DNA of 64,000 nt from Caldifarciminota bacterium (GTDB lineage: Bacteria; Hydrothermota; Tepidihabitantia; Tepidihabitantales; Tepidihabitantaceae), in assembly GCA_026418295.1 (NCBI GenBank), contig JAOABP010000002.1, positions 262,110 to 326,109 on the forward strand. Direction: 5' to 3'. The notes under the pieces were generated by a model. The model was not told the DNA's origin, searched no databases, and was given only the letters and a program-made list of their open reading frames with translations. Shown one piece after another: positions 42,695 through 51,463 of this stretch. Position 1 is the first letter of the stretch; every line of letters begins with the position of its first letter. The translations under genes and the position numbers were made by a program.

Positions 42695-42767
42695 GGGGCC
42701 GTGGCGCAGTTGGGAGCGCGTTTGACTGGCAGTCAAAAGGTCACGGGTTCGAATCCCGTCGGCTCCA
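42695..42767 (+). tRNA. tRNA-Ala (anticodon GGC)
   Basis: 73-nt cloverleaf: acceptor GGGGCCG pairs with CGGCTCC including the G3-U70 wobble that identifies tRNA-Ala; anticodon stem TTTGA/TCAAA with loop CTGGCAG; T-loop TTCGAAT. Discriminator A, no CCA encoded. Confidence 0.97.
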
Positions 42768-42802
42768 TTGAAGGATATAGTTTAAAAGGAGCGATTAAAC
42801 AT

Positions 42803-43996
42803 ATGAAACAGGAGTGGAGGCTGATCATTGGCTTTACGATAATCGTTTCTGGTGTTGCCGGAGTTTTGTTCACCGCCTGTGCTCCAACTCAGACTGTCAC
42901 CCGTTACAGCGAAGAACAGCTGCAGGCTCGCCGCGATACCGCCCAGATGTTCTACAGCATTGGTGCTCAGTATTATGGTCAGGGAGACTATGATCGAGCA
43001 ATGGCAAACTTCCAGAAGGCACTGGAATATGATTCCCTCGCCTATGAACCCTACATTGCTATCGGCAATGTCTACCGGAAGCAGCGGGATGCCGGCAATG
43101 CCGAATCGTATTACCGCAAGGCAATTAAAATCGACCCCAGGCGTGCCAAGGGCTATGAGGCGCTGGGAGACCTTTATCTTGAAATGGGACAGCAGGATGA
43201 GGCGCTGAAGCTCTATCAGGAAGGACTCAGTCAGGACTCAACCCTTGCCGATCTTTATAATGGAATCGCCGAAATTTATGTCCGCAAGGGTATGACCAGA
43301 CAGGCCGACTCGGTCTTTCAGGTTGCCCGCACCCGGTTCCCGGATGATCCGGCGATCCAGCGGTTATGGGCGGAGTTTCTGTTCAAGGTGGGGCGTTACC
43401 GGGAAGCCGCTGATGCATTGAAACCGCTCGTTTCCCGGTTCCCAGACCTTACAGTTCTGCGGGCAAAACTGGCCGATGCGCTGATCGAACTCAAGGATTA
43501 CAAAGGTGCGCTTGCCCAGCTCGACACCCTGTTCATCCGTGACCCGAACAATCTGATGGCAAAACTGCGCCAGGGTGTGATCCTGGCCCGTCAGGGGCAG
43601 TATCGGCAGGCGATCGCCCGTTTTGACGAGGTGATCAGCCGGGATTCCACCTTTGCCCTCGCTTATCTTTATAAAGGCGAGGCGCTGAGCGAACAGGGAA
43701 ATTATACTGCATCAGATGCCAATCTGCGTCGGGCGCTTGCACTGGATCCGAACCTGACCCAGGCTTACATCGACCTGGGTGACAACCGGCGCAAGCAGGC
43801 AGATGCCAACCGGGGTACCAACATCACTCAGACACCGACACCGAAACTGAAAAATGCCAAAACCCTCTATGAAGAGGCAAAGAGTTATTATCAGCGGGCA
43901 CTGAGCGATCCGGCAGTAGCAGGCTATGCCCGGGCGCAACTGGAGTACATTGAAAAGAATCTGCAGGCAATCAACAAGGAACTGTTTGTGCGCTGA
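42803..43996 (+). CDS. TPR-repeat lipoprotein
   Basis: The 397-residue protein starts at ATG 42803, behind an AAAAGGAG SD. It has a lipoprotein-like signal (MKQEWRLIIG ... VLFTAC) and about eight tetratricopeptide repeats (YYGQGDYDRAMANFQKALEYD, AYEPYIAIGNVYRKQRDAGNAE, GYEALGDLYLEMGQQDEALK, YLYKGEALSEQGNYTASDANL). TPRs bind partner proteins; the partner is unknown. It lies 35 nt after tRNA-Ala with no terminator between. An upstream extension would translate the tRNA and is rejected. Confidence 0.88.
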   Translation: MKQEWRLIIGFTIIVSGVAGVLFTACAPTQTVTRYSEEQLQARRDTAQMFYSIGAQYYGQGDYDRAMANFQKALEYDSLAYEPYIAIGNVYRKQRDAGNAESYYRKAIKIDPRRAKGYEALGDLYLEMGQQDEALKLYQEGLSQDSTLADLYNGIAEIYVRKGMTRQADSVFQVARTRFPDDPAIQRLWAEFLFKVGRYREAADALKPLVSRFPDLTVLRAKLADALIELKDYKGALAQLDTLFIRDPNNLMAKLRQGVILARQGQYRQAIARFDEVISRDSTFALAYLYKGEALSEQGNYTASDANLRRALALDPNLTQAYIDLGDNRRKQADANRGTNITQTPTPKLKNAKTLYEEAKSYYQRALSDPAVAGYARAQLEYIEKNLQAINKELFVR

Positions 43997-44013
43997 GGAC
44001 TGAACCGTATCCC

Positions 44014-44517
44014 ATGTTGAACCGTCCGGTTCTGCTCCTGAATCAGAATTATGAACCGTTATCCCTCTGCCGGCTGAAACGGGCACTGGTACTGATGATG
44101 AGCCGTAAAGCCGAACCGCTCGAACGTTCAGAACTGACAGTCCGCACCGTAAACATGAATATCCCGGTACCCAGTGTCCTGCGACTCAACTACTATGTCC
44201 GGGTGCATCGCCGGGAAGTACCGCTGACCAAGCGCAATGTCCTGCGTCGTGACAACCATACCTGCCAGTACTGTGGCGCACGCAAACCGGTTATGACTAC
44301 CGACCACGTAATTCCCAAGGCGCTGGGGGGCACTGACACCTGGGAGAATCTGGTGTGCGCCTGCCCGGAATGCAACGCCCGCAAGGGAAACCGGACCCCT
44401 GCTCAGGCTAAAATGACCCTGCGGCGGAAACCGAAGGCACCTCACTATGTAACATTTGCTGTTAACAGTCTGGGTGAAATTCCGGAGGCCTGGCGTCAGT
44501 ATCTCTTTCTCAGCTGA
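44014..44517 (+). CDS. HNH endonuclease-family protein
   Basis: The 167-residue protein contains an HNH domain: LRRDNHTCQYCGARKPVMTTDHVIPKALGGTD... with CxxC, DHVIP, and CPECNARKGNRTP, ending in a basic region and a C-terminal GEIPEAWRQYLFLS. This single-domain type (VLNQNYEPLSLC start) is widespread in bacteria. Its nucleic-acid target is unknown. It follows the TPR gene by 17 nt and overlaps the BamA-like gene; no self-evident partner methylase. Confidence 0.9.
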   Translation: MLNRPVLLLNQNYEPLSLCRLKRALVLMMSRKAEPLERSELTVRTVNMNIPVPSVLRLNYYVRVHRREVPLTKRNVLRRDNHTCQYCGARKPVMTTDHVIPKALGGTDTWENLVCACPECNARKGNRTPAQAKMTLRRKPKAPHYVTFAVNSLGEIPEAWRQYLFLS

Positions 44518-46141
44518 CAGACTGGCGCTGATTCTGCTTCTGCTGCGCGCCGATCTGATTTCAAGCGAATCACTATTTGTGCGAAAACTCAATTTTCAGG
44601 GCTGGCGACCCGGCAGAGATTTTCAACCCGGGTTTGCAGCCGGGGATACAGTAACCGAAGAACAGCTCGCCGATGCCCGCAGCCGGATTCTGCGCCGCCT
44701 TACCAGTGAAGGCTATCTTCGGGCAACCGTTGACCTGCTCACTGCCTTTGATTCCAGCGGAGTCAGTCTCACCTTTCAGGTCTACCCCGGTCCCAGGATG
44801 AGAATCACGGGCTGGCAGCTGGAAGGTACTGAAAGTCTGGACACAACGACACTTTACCGGCGTCTGAACCTGCCCAGAAAACAACCCTTCTTTTCCCACA
44901 GCCAGCTCTTCCACACCATCAGTCGACTCCAGCAGACATACCACAATCTCGGTTTTCCCTTCGCACGGATTGAATTCACCGGCATTGTGGAAACTGCCGG
45001 AGGCGTCAAGCCGGTTCTCCAGATCGCAGAAGGTCCGAAGGTTAAAATCAGTTTTGTTTCCTTTGCCGGCAGCCCGGAATTGAATCGGGAAATGCTGCGA
45101 CGCTACTCCGGTTTCTCCGGACCGGTAGACTATCAGCCCTCTCGCATCAGAACCTGGCAGTCCAACCTTCAGAGTTCCGGGTGGCTCAAAGTTGACAGCA
45201 TCGACATCGTCCGGCAGGAGAGTGTTTTCGGTATCCGGTTCTGGCTCACTCCGGCAAAAACCGGGCAACTGGATGCGGCACTTGGTTATCTGCCCGAAAC
45301 TCGCCAACTCACCGGCTGGTTCACCATCTCCCTTTTCAACCTGTTCAACCGGGGCCGTGCTGCCGAGTTTCACTGGCGCTCTGCATACAAGCGAACCGAC
45401 TATAAGTTAAATTATACCGAACCCTGGCCCTTTAACCTCCCTTTTACTCTCACGGGTGAAATTTCCCACAAGGTGAGCGACACTGTCTACGCCTATACCC
45501 TGCTTGGTGTTACTGCTGTTACGGGAAGAGATGAACTCCGGCTCAAATTCAATACCGGTTACAATCACCTTGCCGGTGTTATGCAGAAAAACGGATTCTG
45601 GGCAGGCACCGGATTTCAATATGACCACCGGGATGACATTGACCGGTATCGGAGAGGAATTTTCTTGGAACTTACAACCCGTGGGGGCTATCAATCGATC
45701 CCCCCCGAAACTACCGGATTTGCGGGGGAAGTCTCCGCCCGCTGGTGCGCTGCCATTCCTCTCTATGCCAATATGGCACTTACCGATGAGGTTTACCTGC
45801 ACATGATCTATTCTGAACTGCCCCTTGCTGCACCGGAACTGTATGCTGTGGGCGGACCGGAAAATATCCGGGGCTACCGCGAAGGGGAATTCACTACTGA
45901 TCAGCTTTTCTGGTCCAATTTTGAACCCCGACTTTACCTCACCCGCCATTCCCGGGTTCACATTTTCTTTGATGCAGGGGTATTACACACCTCCGAACGA
46001 GCCTATCAAATTATCGCTGGCTACGGCTGCGGCGGCCGCTGGGAAACAAATTTCGGCATCCTGGGCATTGACTTCGGCATCCCATTTCCCCAGTCGCCAA
46101 TGCGGGCAAAAATCCATCTGAACTACCGCACCGGCTTTTAA
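44474..46141 (+). CDS. BamA/TamA-family outer-membrane barrel with POTRA domains
   Basis: About 555 residues. The start is uncertain: GTG 44474 and TTG 44456 are the only in-frame candidates and both lie in the end of the HNH gene. An export signal (LALILLLLRADLISSES) is followed by POTRA-like domains (about 35-260: LNFQGW, RITGWQLEGTESLD, VKISFVSFAGSPELNREML) and a C-terminal barrel with the loop-6 motif GGPENIRGYREGEF and terminal strand IHLNYRTGF. Omp85 proteins insert or export outer-membrane proteins. It is shorter than BamA, nearer TamA or related transporters. uppP follows 1 nt later. Confidence 0.87.
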   Translation: MKFRRPGVSISFSADRLALILLLLRADLISSESLFVRKLNFQGWRPGRDFQPGFAAGDTVTEEQLADARSRILRRLTSEGYLRATVDLLTAFDSSGVSLTFQVYPGPRMRITGWQLEGTESLDTTTLYRRLNLPRKQPFFSHSQLFHTISRLQQTYHNLGFPFARIEFTGIVETAGGVKPVLQIAEGPKVKISFVSFAGSPELNREMLRRYSGFSGPVDYQPSRIRTWQSNLQSSGWLKVDSIDIVRQESVFGIRFWLTPAKTGQLDAALGYLPETRQLTGWFTISLFNLFNRGRAAEFHWRSAYKRTDYKLNYTEPWPFNLPFTLTGEISHKVSDTVYAYTLLGVTAVTGRDELRLKFNTGYNHLAGVMQKNGFWAGTGFQYDHRDDIDRYRRGIFLELTTRGGYQSIPPETTGFAGEVSARWCAAIPLYANMALTDEVYLHMIYSELPLAAPELYAVGGPENIRGYREGEFTTDQLFWSNFEPRLYLTRHSRVHIFFDAGVLHTSERAYQIIAGYGCGGRWETNFGILGIDFGIPFPQSPMRAKIHLNYRTGF

Positions 46142-46142
46142 T

Positions 46143-46925
46143 ATGAACTGGCTTGAAGGCATTGTCCTCGGACTGCTTCAGGGAATAACCGAAATCCTGC
46201 CCGTATCCAGTGACGGTCACCTTGCTCTGCTGCTTCACTTCTGGCGGATTTCTCCTTCCGTCCGGCTCAATCTCACTGCTGCACTGCACCTGGGCACCGC
46301 CCTGGCGATACTCATCTTCATGCTCCCGCGGATCTTCACCCTCATGCGTAATCTGGCTGATACGCAGTCTCCAGTGCGGAATCATGCCCGCCGGCTGATA
46401 TTATTAATTATCATCGGAACCCTGCCGGCGCTGGGCGCCGGACTGCTGCTGGAACCCTGGGTTGAAAGTCTGTTTGTCCAAAAGATTGTAACCAGCATTC
46501 TCTTTCTGATCAACGGCACTTTACTGTTCACCACCCGCTTCGCCCGGAATCGCAACCGTCCGATTGAACTGCCTCTGGGCATACTGATCGGTCTGATTCA
46601 GTCCACTGCAATTCTGCCCGCCATTTCCCGTTCCGGGACCACGATCAGTCTGGCGCTGCTGCTCGGGGTAAATACTGCCACCGCCTTTGAATTTTCTTTT
46701 CTTCTGGCATTGCCAGTAACGCTGGGGGCGGCGATCTGGGAGCTTCTGAAACTTGATTTCTCACTGCTGTCACCGGGTCCGGTTATCTCCGGAATAATGG
46801 TTGCCGGCATCACCGGATATTTGATGCTCATGATTCTCCGGCGGGTTATCATCAGCCGTAACTTCTGGTGGTTTGGAATCTACTGCTGGGCGCTGGGACT
46901 GCTCAGCCTGCTCCTGCTCCGCTAA
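46143..46925 (+). CDS. uppP: Undecaprenyl-diphosphatase
   Basis: The 260-residue multi-helix inner-membrane enzyme recycles the undecaprenyl carrier for peptidoglycan and glycans. Motifs: GLLQGITEILPVSSDGHLALL and ILPAISRSGTTISLALLLG (usual PGxSRSG; Gly here is Ala). Eight or so helices. Its stop overlaps the convergent ylxP stop, so the two transcripts meet tail to tail. Confidence 0.95.
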   Translation: MNWLEGIVLGLLQGITEILPVSSDGHLALLLHFWRISPSVRLNLTAALHLGTALAILIFMLPRIFTLMRNLADTQSPVRNHARRLILLIIIGTLPALGAGLLLEPWVESLFVQKIVTSILFLINGTLLFTTRFARNRNRPIELPLGILIGLIQSTAILPAISRSGTTISLALLLGVNTATAFEFSFLLALPVTLGAAIWELLKLDFSLLSPGPVISGIMVAGITGYLMLMILRRVIISRNFWWFGIYCWALGLLSLLLLR

Positions 46926-47206
46926 CGCAAACGCTCAATTGCACTGGCCAGAATATCAACTCTGCCATCCCGCTCAATCGTCTCCAGAATCCGGCTGGAA
47001 CTCTGCTGGAGCATCCGCCAGTCAGTATTGATCAGAACGATTGCCAGCTTCGCCCGCTGCCACTGCTGCTGATATTCTATCTCGCAGAGCGCGATATTGA
47101 ACGACTTCCGGAGTCGCTCGGTAAGACTGGAAAGAATGCGCCGTTTATCTTTCAGGGACAGACTGTCACCGAAATAGCAGTCTACCATGAGCAGTCCAAT
47201 ACTCAT
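46922..47206 (-). CDS. ylxP: DUF503 (YlxP-like) protein
   Basis: This 94-residue protein begins MSIGLLMVDCYFGDSLSLKDKRRILSSLTERLRKSFNIALCEIE, the DUF503 pattern. Such proteins sit beside infB/rbfA and are thought to act near ribosome assembly, but the role is unproven. It is 9 nt after infB. The usual downstream rbfA is absent; the next gene is convergent. Confidence 0.9.
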   Translation of the reverse strand: MSIGLLMVDCYFGDSLSLKDKRRILSSLTERLRKSFNIALCEIEYQQQWQRAKLAIVLINTDWRMLQQSSSRILETIERDGRVDILASAIERLR

Positions 47207-47215
47207 TGAACAGTG

Positions 47216-49297
47216 CTAAGGGACAGCCCGTTTTACCTCTTCCATTACATAAAATTCAAGTTGGTCACCCGCCTGCAGATCGGTAATATCCCTGATACCG
47301 ATACCGCATTCATAACCGGCAGCCACCTCCCGGACATCCTCCTTGAAACGGCGCAGCGAAATCACCTCACCGGAAAAAATTTCCCGGTTATCTCTGATTA
47401 CCCGGACTGAAGCACCCCGGACCACCTTGCCTTCAGTGACAAATGAACCGGCAATCAGCCCCTGCTTCGGAATCGAGAACACCTGTCGAACCTCAGCCCG
47501 GCCAATTGTAACCTCCTTCTTTTCCGGTTCAAGCATACCGAGCATCGCCGCCCGGATATCATCAATTGCCGCATAAATGATTTTATAAGTCCGGATTTCC
47601 ACCCCTTCCCGCTCTGCGAGCTGCCGGGCATCAGCCAGCGGCCGGACATGAAACCCGACAATGATCGCCTCGGAAGCCTGAGCGAGCAGGACATCGTTCT
47701 GGGTGATCGGGCCGACTCCGGAATGAATCACCCGCACCCGGACCTCATCCAGGGACAGTCCCTCCAGGGCGTCGCGGAGTGCCTCTGCCGAACCGGAAAC
47801 ATCGGTTTTAAGCACAATCTTCAACTCCTTCACCTGTCCCTTGGCAATCTGCTCCTGAATCGCCTCAAGACTGACCTTGGGACGGCTTGCTGCCAGAATC
47901 CGGTCCCGTTTTGCCAGCATCCGGCGGTGGGCAATTTCCCGGGCGGTTCGCTCATCGGCTACCACTTCAAAACGGTCCCCCGCCTCCGGCAGCCCGGAAA
48001 ATCCGATAACCTGAACCGGAATTGAGGGCGTCGCCTGTTCAACTGAAACAAAATTCTCATTCAGCATATCGCGAACCCGGCCGTAATGTTCCCCGGCGAC
48101 AAACGGGTCTCCGCGCCTTAATGTTCCCTCCTGAATCAGCACGGTGGCAATATTTCCCCGTCCCCGATCAATCCGGGCTTCGACCACCACACCCCGCGCC
48201 GGGCCATCATAGGGCGCTTTCAAATCCAGTTCCAGTGCCAGAACCGAAATAGCATCCAAGAGCTCTTCAATTCCCTGCCCGGTTACAACCGAAGTCTCAA
48301 CGCATACTGTATGACCACCGTACTCCTCGACACGCACATTGTAATTGGCAAGCTGACTCTTCACACGGTCCGGATTGGCGGTTGGCAGATCCGATTTGGT
48401 GATACAGACAATAATCGGCACACCTGCTGCCCGCGCATGATCCAGTGCCTCCAGTGTCTGAGGCATGACCCCCTCGTCTGCTGCCACAACCAGCACTGCA
48501 ATATCAGTTACCTGAGCACCGCGGGCACGCATTGCGGTAAACGCCTCGTGTCCGGGTGTATCCAGAAAAACAATCGGCCGGTCACCATAATACGCCACAT
48601 AGGCACCCATATGCTGAGTAATTCTGCCAAACTCCTTTTCTGCCACTTTCGTCTTGCGGATGTAATCAAGTAATGCCGTCTTGCCATGGTCCACATGTCC
48701 CATTACCACCACTACCGGCGGGCGGGGCTTAGCCTCACCCCGCCTGATCTCAGTTTCAATTTCCTCCTCCTGCTGAACCGGGATGTTGAATTCATCCGCA
48801 ATCAGGATGATGGTATCCAGATCCAGCCGGTGATTAAGTGTTGCTCTGAGCCCGAGTTGCAAGCATTTCTTGATAATTTCTGCAACCGGCAGGTTGAACG
48901 CGTGTGCCAGTTCTGCTACTGTCATATAGGGAGTAACCTTAACTGCTGAAGGACGGGGGGAAGGTATTGTCTGCCGTTCACCCTCACCGGTCCGCGGTTT
49001 CTTTCTTTTACCTGCCGGCACTTTAAGCGCAGATTTCTTCGTCTCTTCAGTCGGAGGCGCCACATTTGGTGGCGCGGCTGCCTTTTCAGTCCCTTCAATT
49101 TGAGTGCGCTTCTTAATCGTCTCCTTGAACTGCCGTTTCTCTTTTCTCAGACGCTGACGGGCTGCATCAAACTCCTCTTCGGTAATATAGGAGGTATATC
49201 CTCGGGGGGGGAAACCCAGTTCCTTCAGCAGGGCAAGCAGCGCCTCGCTGGAAAGATTCAGTTGTTTGGCAGCCTCAAATACCCTTAGCCTGCCCAT
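47216..49297 (-). CDS. infB: Translation initiation factor IF-2
   Basis: The 693-residue GTPase brings fMet-tRNA to the 30S subunit. N-terminal IF2_N domains (MGRLRVFEAAKQLNLSSEALLALL; MTVAELAHAFNLPVAEIIKKC) flank a charged linker. G domain: GHVDHGKTALLDYI, DTPGHEAF, CITKSDL. Length is typical of short IF-2 forms. It overlaps nusA by 13 nt. Confidence 0.97.
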   Translation of the reverse strand: MGRLRVFEAAKQLNLSSEALLALLKELGFPPRGYTSYITEEEFDAARQRLRKEKRQFKETIKKRTQIEGTEKAAAPPNVAPPTEETKKSALKVPAGKRKKPRTGEGERQTIPSPRPSAVKVTPYMTVAELAHAFNLPVAEIIKKCLQLGLRATLNHRLDLDTIILIADEFNIPVQQEEEIETEIRRGEAKPRPPVVVVMGHVDHGKTALLDYIRKTKVAEKEFGRITQHMGAYVAYYGDRPIVFLDTPGHEAFTAMRARGAQVTDIAVLVVAADEGVMPQTLEALDHARAAGVPIIVCITKSDLPTANPDRVKSQLANYNVRVEEYGGHTVCVETSVVTGQGIEELLDAISVLALELDLKAPYDGPARGVVVEARIDRGRGNIATVLIQEGTLRRGDPFVAGEHYGRVRDMLNENFVSVEQATPSIPVQVIGFSGLPEAGDRFEVVADERTAREIAHRRMLAKRDRILAASRPKVSLEAIQEQIAKGQVKELKIVLKTDVSGSAEALRDALEGLSLDEVRVRVIHSGVGPITQNDVLLAQASEAIIVGFHVRPLADARQLAEREGVEIRTYKIIYAAIDDIRAAMLGMLEPEKKEVTIGRAEVRQVFSIPKQGLIAGSFVTEGKVVRGASVRVIRDNREIFSGEVISLRRFKEDVREVAAGYECGIGIRDITDLQAGDQLEFYVMEEVKRAVP

Positions 49298-50526
49298 ACC
49301 CGCTCACGAATCTGCTGTTTCATTAACTCCACCGCTTCCGCTTCCGACCCCATAATTTTTACAAGGTCTGGGGTCGAGGCGCTCAGCAAGTCAAAGGCGG
49401 TCTTCATGCCGGCAGCCTCCAGTTTCTGGGTAACTTCCGGTTCCAGGTTCAGTTCGGAAATGGGAAACTTTGCCGCCCGGTTCATAATTACCCGGTTCCG
49501 ATAATCACTTTCCTTCAACACCTCCAGTTTGGTTCCGGTGAGCAGACTCGCCAGCCAGACATTTTGACCTTTCTTGCCGATGGCAATGGAAAAATCGCTG
49601 TCCGGAACCACCACCACATAGGTATCATTCTCGCGCAGAATCTCTGATACCTTTGCCGGTCCGAGCGCCCGTGCTATGAATACCTGCAGATCACGGCTCC
49701 ATTGGACAATATCAATCTTTTCCCCGGAGAGTTCCTTGATCACATTTTCAATTCTCGACTTCCGGTATCCGACACAGGCGCCGACCGGATCTACCTTTTC
49801 ATCTCTTGAGGCTACAGCGATCTTCGAGCGGAACCCTGGAGCCCGGGCAATCGCCTTGATTTCCACAACCCCTTCCTTGATTTCGGGGACCTCGCGCATC
49901 AGCAGCTTCCTCAAAAATTCGGGGTGAGTCCGGGAAAGATAAACCCGCGGTCCGATCGGTGTCTTCTCCACCCGATGGACATAAGCCTTGATCGGAAGCC
50001 CCTGACGGTAATGATCCGTTTTCAGCTGTTCACGATTCGGCAGGACCGCCTCAATTAAACCAAGGTTGACAATAATCTCATCTCTTCCGATACGCTGAAT
50101 TGTGCCGGTTACTATCTCCCCCTTCTTCCGGTTATACTCTTCAAAAAGCCGGTCCCGTTCCGCCTCACGGAGCTTAAGCATCAATTCATCCGACGCCTTG
50201 CGAATCGCCACCCGGCCGATTTCATCCAGCGGCAACTCGACACGGATCACATCTCCCAGTTTACTCCCGGGGATAATATTTTGTGCCTCTTCAAGTGCAA
50301 TTTCCTGCCCGGGATTGTTTACCCTCTCAACCACCTTCTTTAACAAAAAAACCTTGATCTCTCCCGTATCCGGGGAAATATTTACCTCGGCTTCTGTCCC
50401 CGCCCCGAACCGCCTTTTCAATCCGGCGATAATACTCGTCCGCAGTGTTTCGCAGACATAGGTAATGTCCACATTCCGGATCCGGGCAATCTGAGCGATC
50501 AAATTGGCAACTTCCTTATTGTTCAT
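49285..50526 (-). CDS. nusA: Transcription factor NusA
   Basis: About 413 residues from ATG 50526 (MNNKEVANLIAQIARIRNVD), behind an AAAGGAG SD. An upstream ATG at 50565 overlaps the -10 box and cannot be in the mRNA from that promoter. Domains: N-terminal RNAP-binding, S1 (GEIVTGTIQRIGRDEIIVNLG), KH domains (PVGACVGYRKSRIENVIKEL; DFSIAIGKKGQNVWLAS) and a C-terminal HhH region. NusA controls pausing, termination and antitermination. Usual rimP (rimP-nusA-infB) is absent. Confidence 0.96.
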   Translation of the reverse strand: MNNKEVANLIAQIARIRNVDITYVCETLRTSIIAGLKRRFGAGTEAEVNISPDTGEIKVFLLKKVVERVNNPGQEIALEEAQNIIPGSKLGDVIRVELPLDEIGRVAIRKASDELMLKLREAERDRLFEEYNRKKGEIVTGTIQRIGRDEIIVNLGLIEAVLPNREQLKTDHYRQGLPIKAYVHRVEKTPIGPRVYLSRTHPEFLRKLLMREVPEIKEGVVEIKAIARAPGFRSKIAVASRDEKVDPVGACVGYRKSRIENVIKELSGEKIDIVQWSRDLQVFIARALGPAKVSEILRENDTYVVVVPDSDFSIAIGKKGQNVWLASLLTGTKLEVLKESDYRNRVIMNRAAKFPISELNLEPEVTQKLEAAGMKTAFDLLSASTPDLVKIMGSEAEAVELMKQQIRERVWAG

Positions 50527-50563
50527 TCCTTCTGACTCCTTTGCTAAGCTGTTAATTTTGTTC

Positions 50564-50591
50564 ATTATAACCCGGTAATTTACTCAGTCAA
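50564..50591 (-). promoter_or_regulatory. Promoter of nusA-infB-ylxP
   Basis: TTGACT (50591-50586), 16 nt, TATAAT (50569-50564) on the minus strand. Predicted leader about 30 nt, with an SD. It fixes the nusA start at 50526. Confidence 0.8.
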
Positions 50592-50608
50592 TATAACCGC
50601 CGTGGCAG

Positions 50609-51364
50609 TTACCGGCGCTGCTTTGACTTCTGCCAGAGACTTTCCATTTCATCAAGTGTTGTCTCGGAGAGCTTGCGCCCCTGCCGTTCTAACTCCCTTT
50701 CGACACTGTTAAATCTCTGACAGAACTTGCGGTTAGCATCCTTCAATGTTCCCTCGGCATCGACATTCAGATGCCGGCACAGATTAACAATTGCAAACAG
50801 CAGATCTCCCAGTTCCTCCCGGACGCGGTCTCGCCGGATTCTGCTCCTTGCCAGCTCGGACTTCAGTTCATCAATCTCCTCTTCCACTTTTGCCAGCACC
50901 GCCGGCCAGTTCTCCCAGTCAAATCCCACCCGCCGGCACCGCTCCTGAATCAGCTGCGCCTGCTGTAATGCCGGCAACGCCTTGGGAATACCGCTCAGGA
51001 GTGTCTTACGGGAATGGGTCTGCTTGATCCGTTCCCAGTTCTTCAGCACCTCCTCCTCATTCCGGACATGCACATTACCGAAAACATGAGGATGACGGGC
51101 TTTCAGCTTCTTAATTACACCCTTGATCACTTCCGGAAGCCCGATCCCCATTTCTGCTTCTGCCACCTCCGCCAGGAAAATCCCCATGAAAAGATAATCT
51201 CCCAGCTCTTCAATTATCGCCTGCCGGTTTTTTGTTCGCAGCGCCTCCTCAAGTTCAAAAGTCTCATTTAAAATCAGCGGGCGGGTGGAATTCAGCGTCT
51301 GTTTCCGATCCCACGGACAACGACGACGCAGGATTCTTACCAGTTCTATCAGCTTATCTACCAT
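50609..51364 (-). CDS. mazG: MazG nucleoside triphosphate pyrophosphohydrolase
   Basis: About 251 residues from ATG 51364, MVDKLIELVRILRRRCPWDRKQT, the standard MazG beginning. A longer frame reaches 51538 but would run through the promoter. Two MazG domains: FELEEALRTKNRQAIIEELGDYL and EEEIDELKSELA ... REELGDLLFAIVNLCRHL with EExxE/ELGD metal motifs. It hydrolyses NTPs to NMP and pyrophosphate. The ATG is 7 nt after a -10 box. Confidence 0.94.
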   Translation of the reverse strand: MVDKLIELVRILRRRCPWDRKQTLNSTRPLILNETFELEEALRTKNRQAIIEELGDYLFMGIFLAEVAEAEMGIGLPEVIKGVIKKLKARHPHVFGNVHVRNEEEVLKNWERIKQTHSRKTLLSGIPKALPALQQAQLIQERCRRVGFDWENWPAVLAKVEEEIDELKSELARSRIRRDRVREELGDLLFAIVNLCRHLNVDAEGTLKDANRKFCQRFNSVERELERQGRKLSETTLDEMESLWQKSKQRR

Positions 51365-51371
51365 ACTTGGA

Positions 51372-51399
51372 AGTTTAGCGAAATGATTTCGCCCGGCAA
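51372..51399 (-). promoter_or_regulatory. mazG promoter with internal palindrome
   Basis: TTGCCG (51399-51394), 16 nt, TAAACT (51377-51372) on the minus strand, 7 nt before ATG. A 15-nt palindrome gcgaaatgatttcgc (51378-51392) fills the spacer, an apt place for a repressor. The -35 is the weak part. Confidence 0.55.
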
Positions 51400-51414
51400 G
51401 CCGGGAATAAAACC

Positions 51415-51442
51415 TTGACTTCTCCGGTTGATGCCCTATTTT
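51415..51442 (+). promoter_or_regulatory. glyA promoter
   Basis: TTGACT (51415-51420), 16 nt, TATTTT (51437-51442). Short leader with an AAAGGAG SD before the ATG at 51464. Confidence 0.65.
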
Positions 51443-51463
51443 TAAAATAAAAGGAGAATCCTT

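Noticed and set aside
42701..42802. Upstream extension of the TPR lipoprotein (MAQLGARLTGSQ...)
   Set aside because: It translates tRNA-Ala itself; the ATG at 42803 has an SD and a lipoprotein signal.
50527..50565. Earlier nusA start at 50565
   Set aside because: That ATG overlaps the TATAAT box, so it cannot be in the mRNA; ATG 50526 has an SD.
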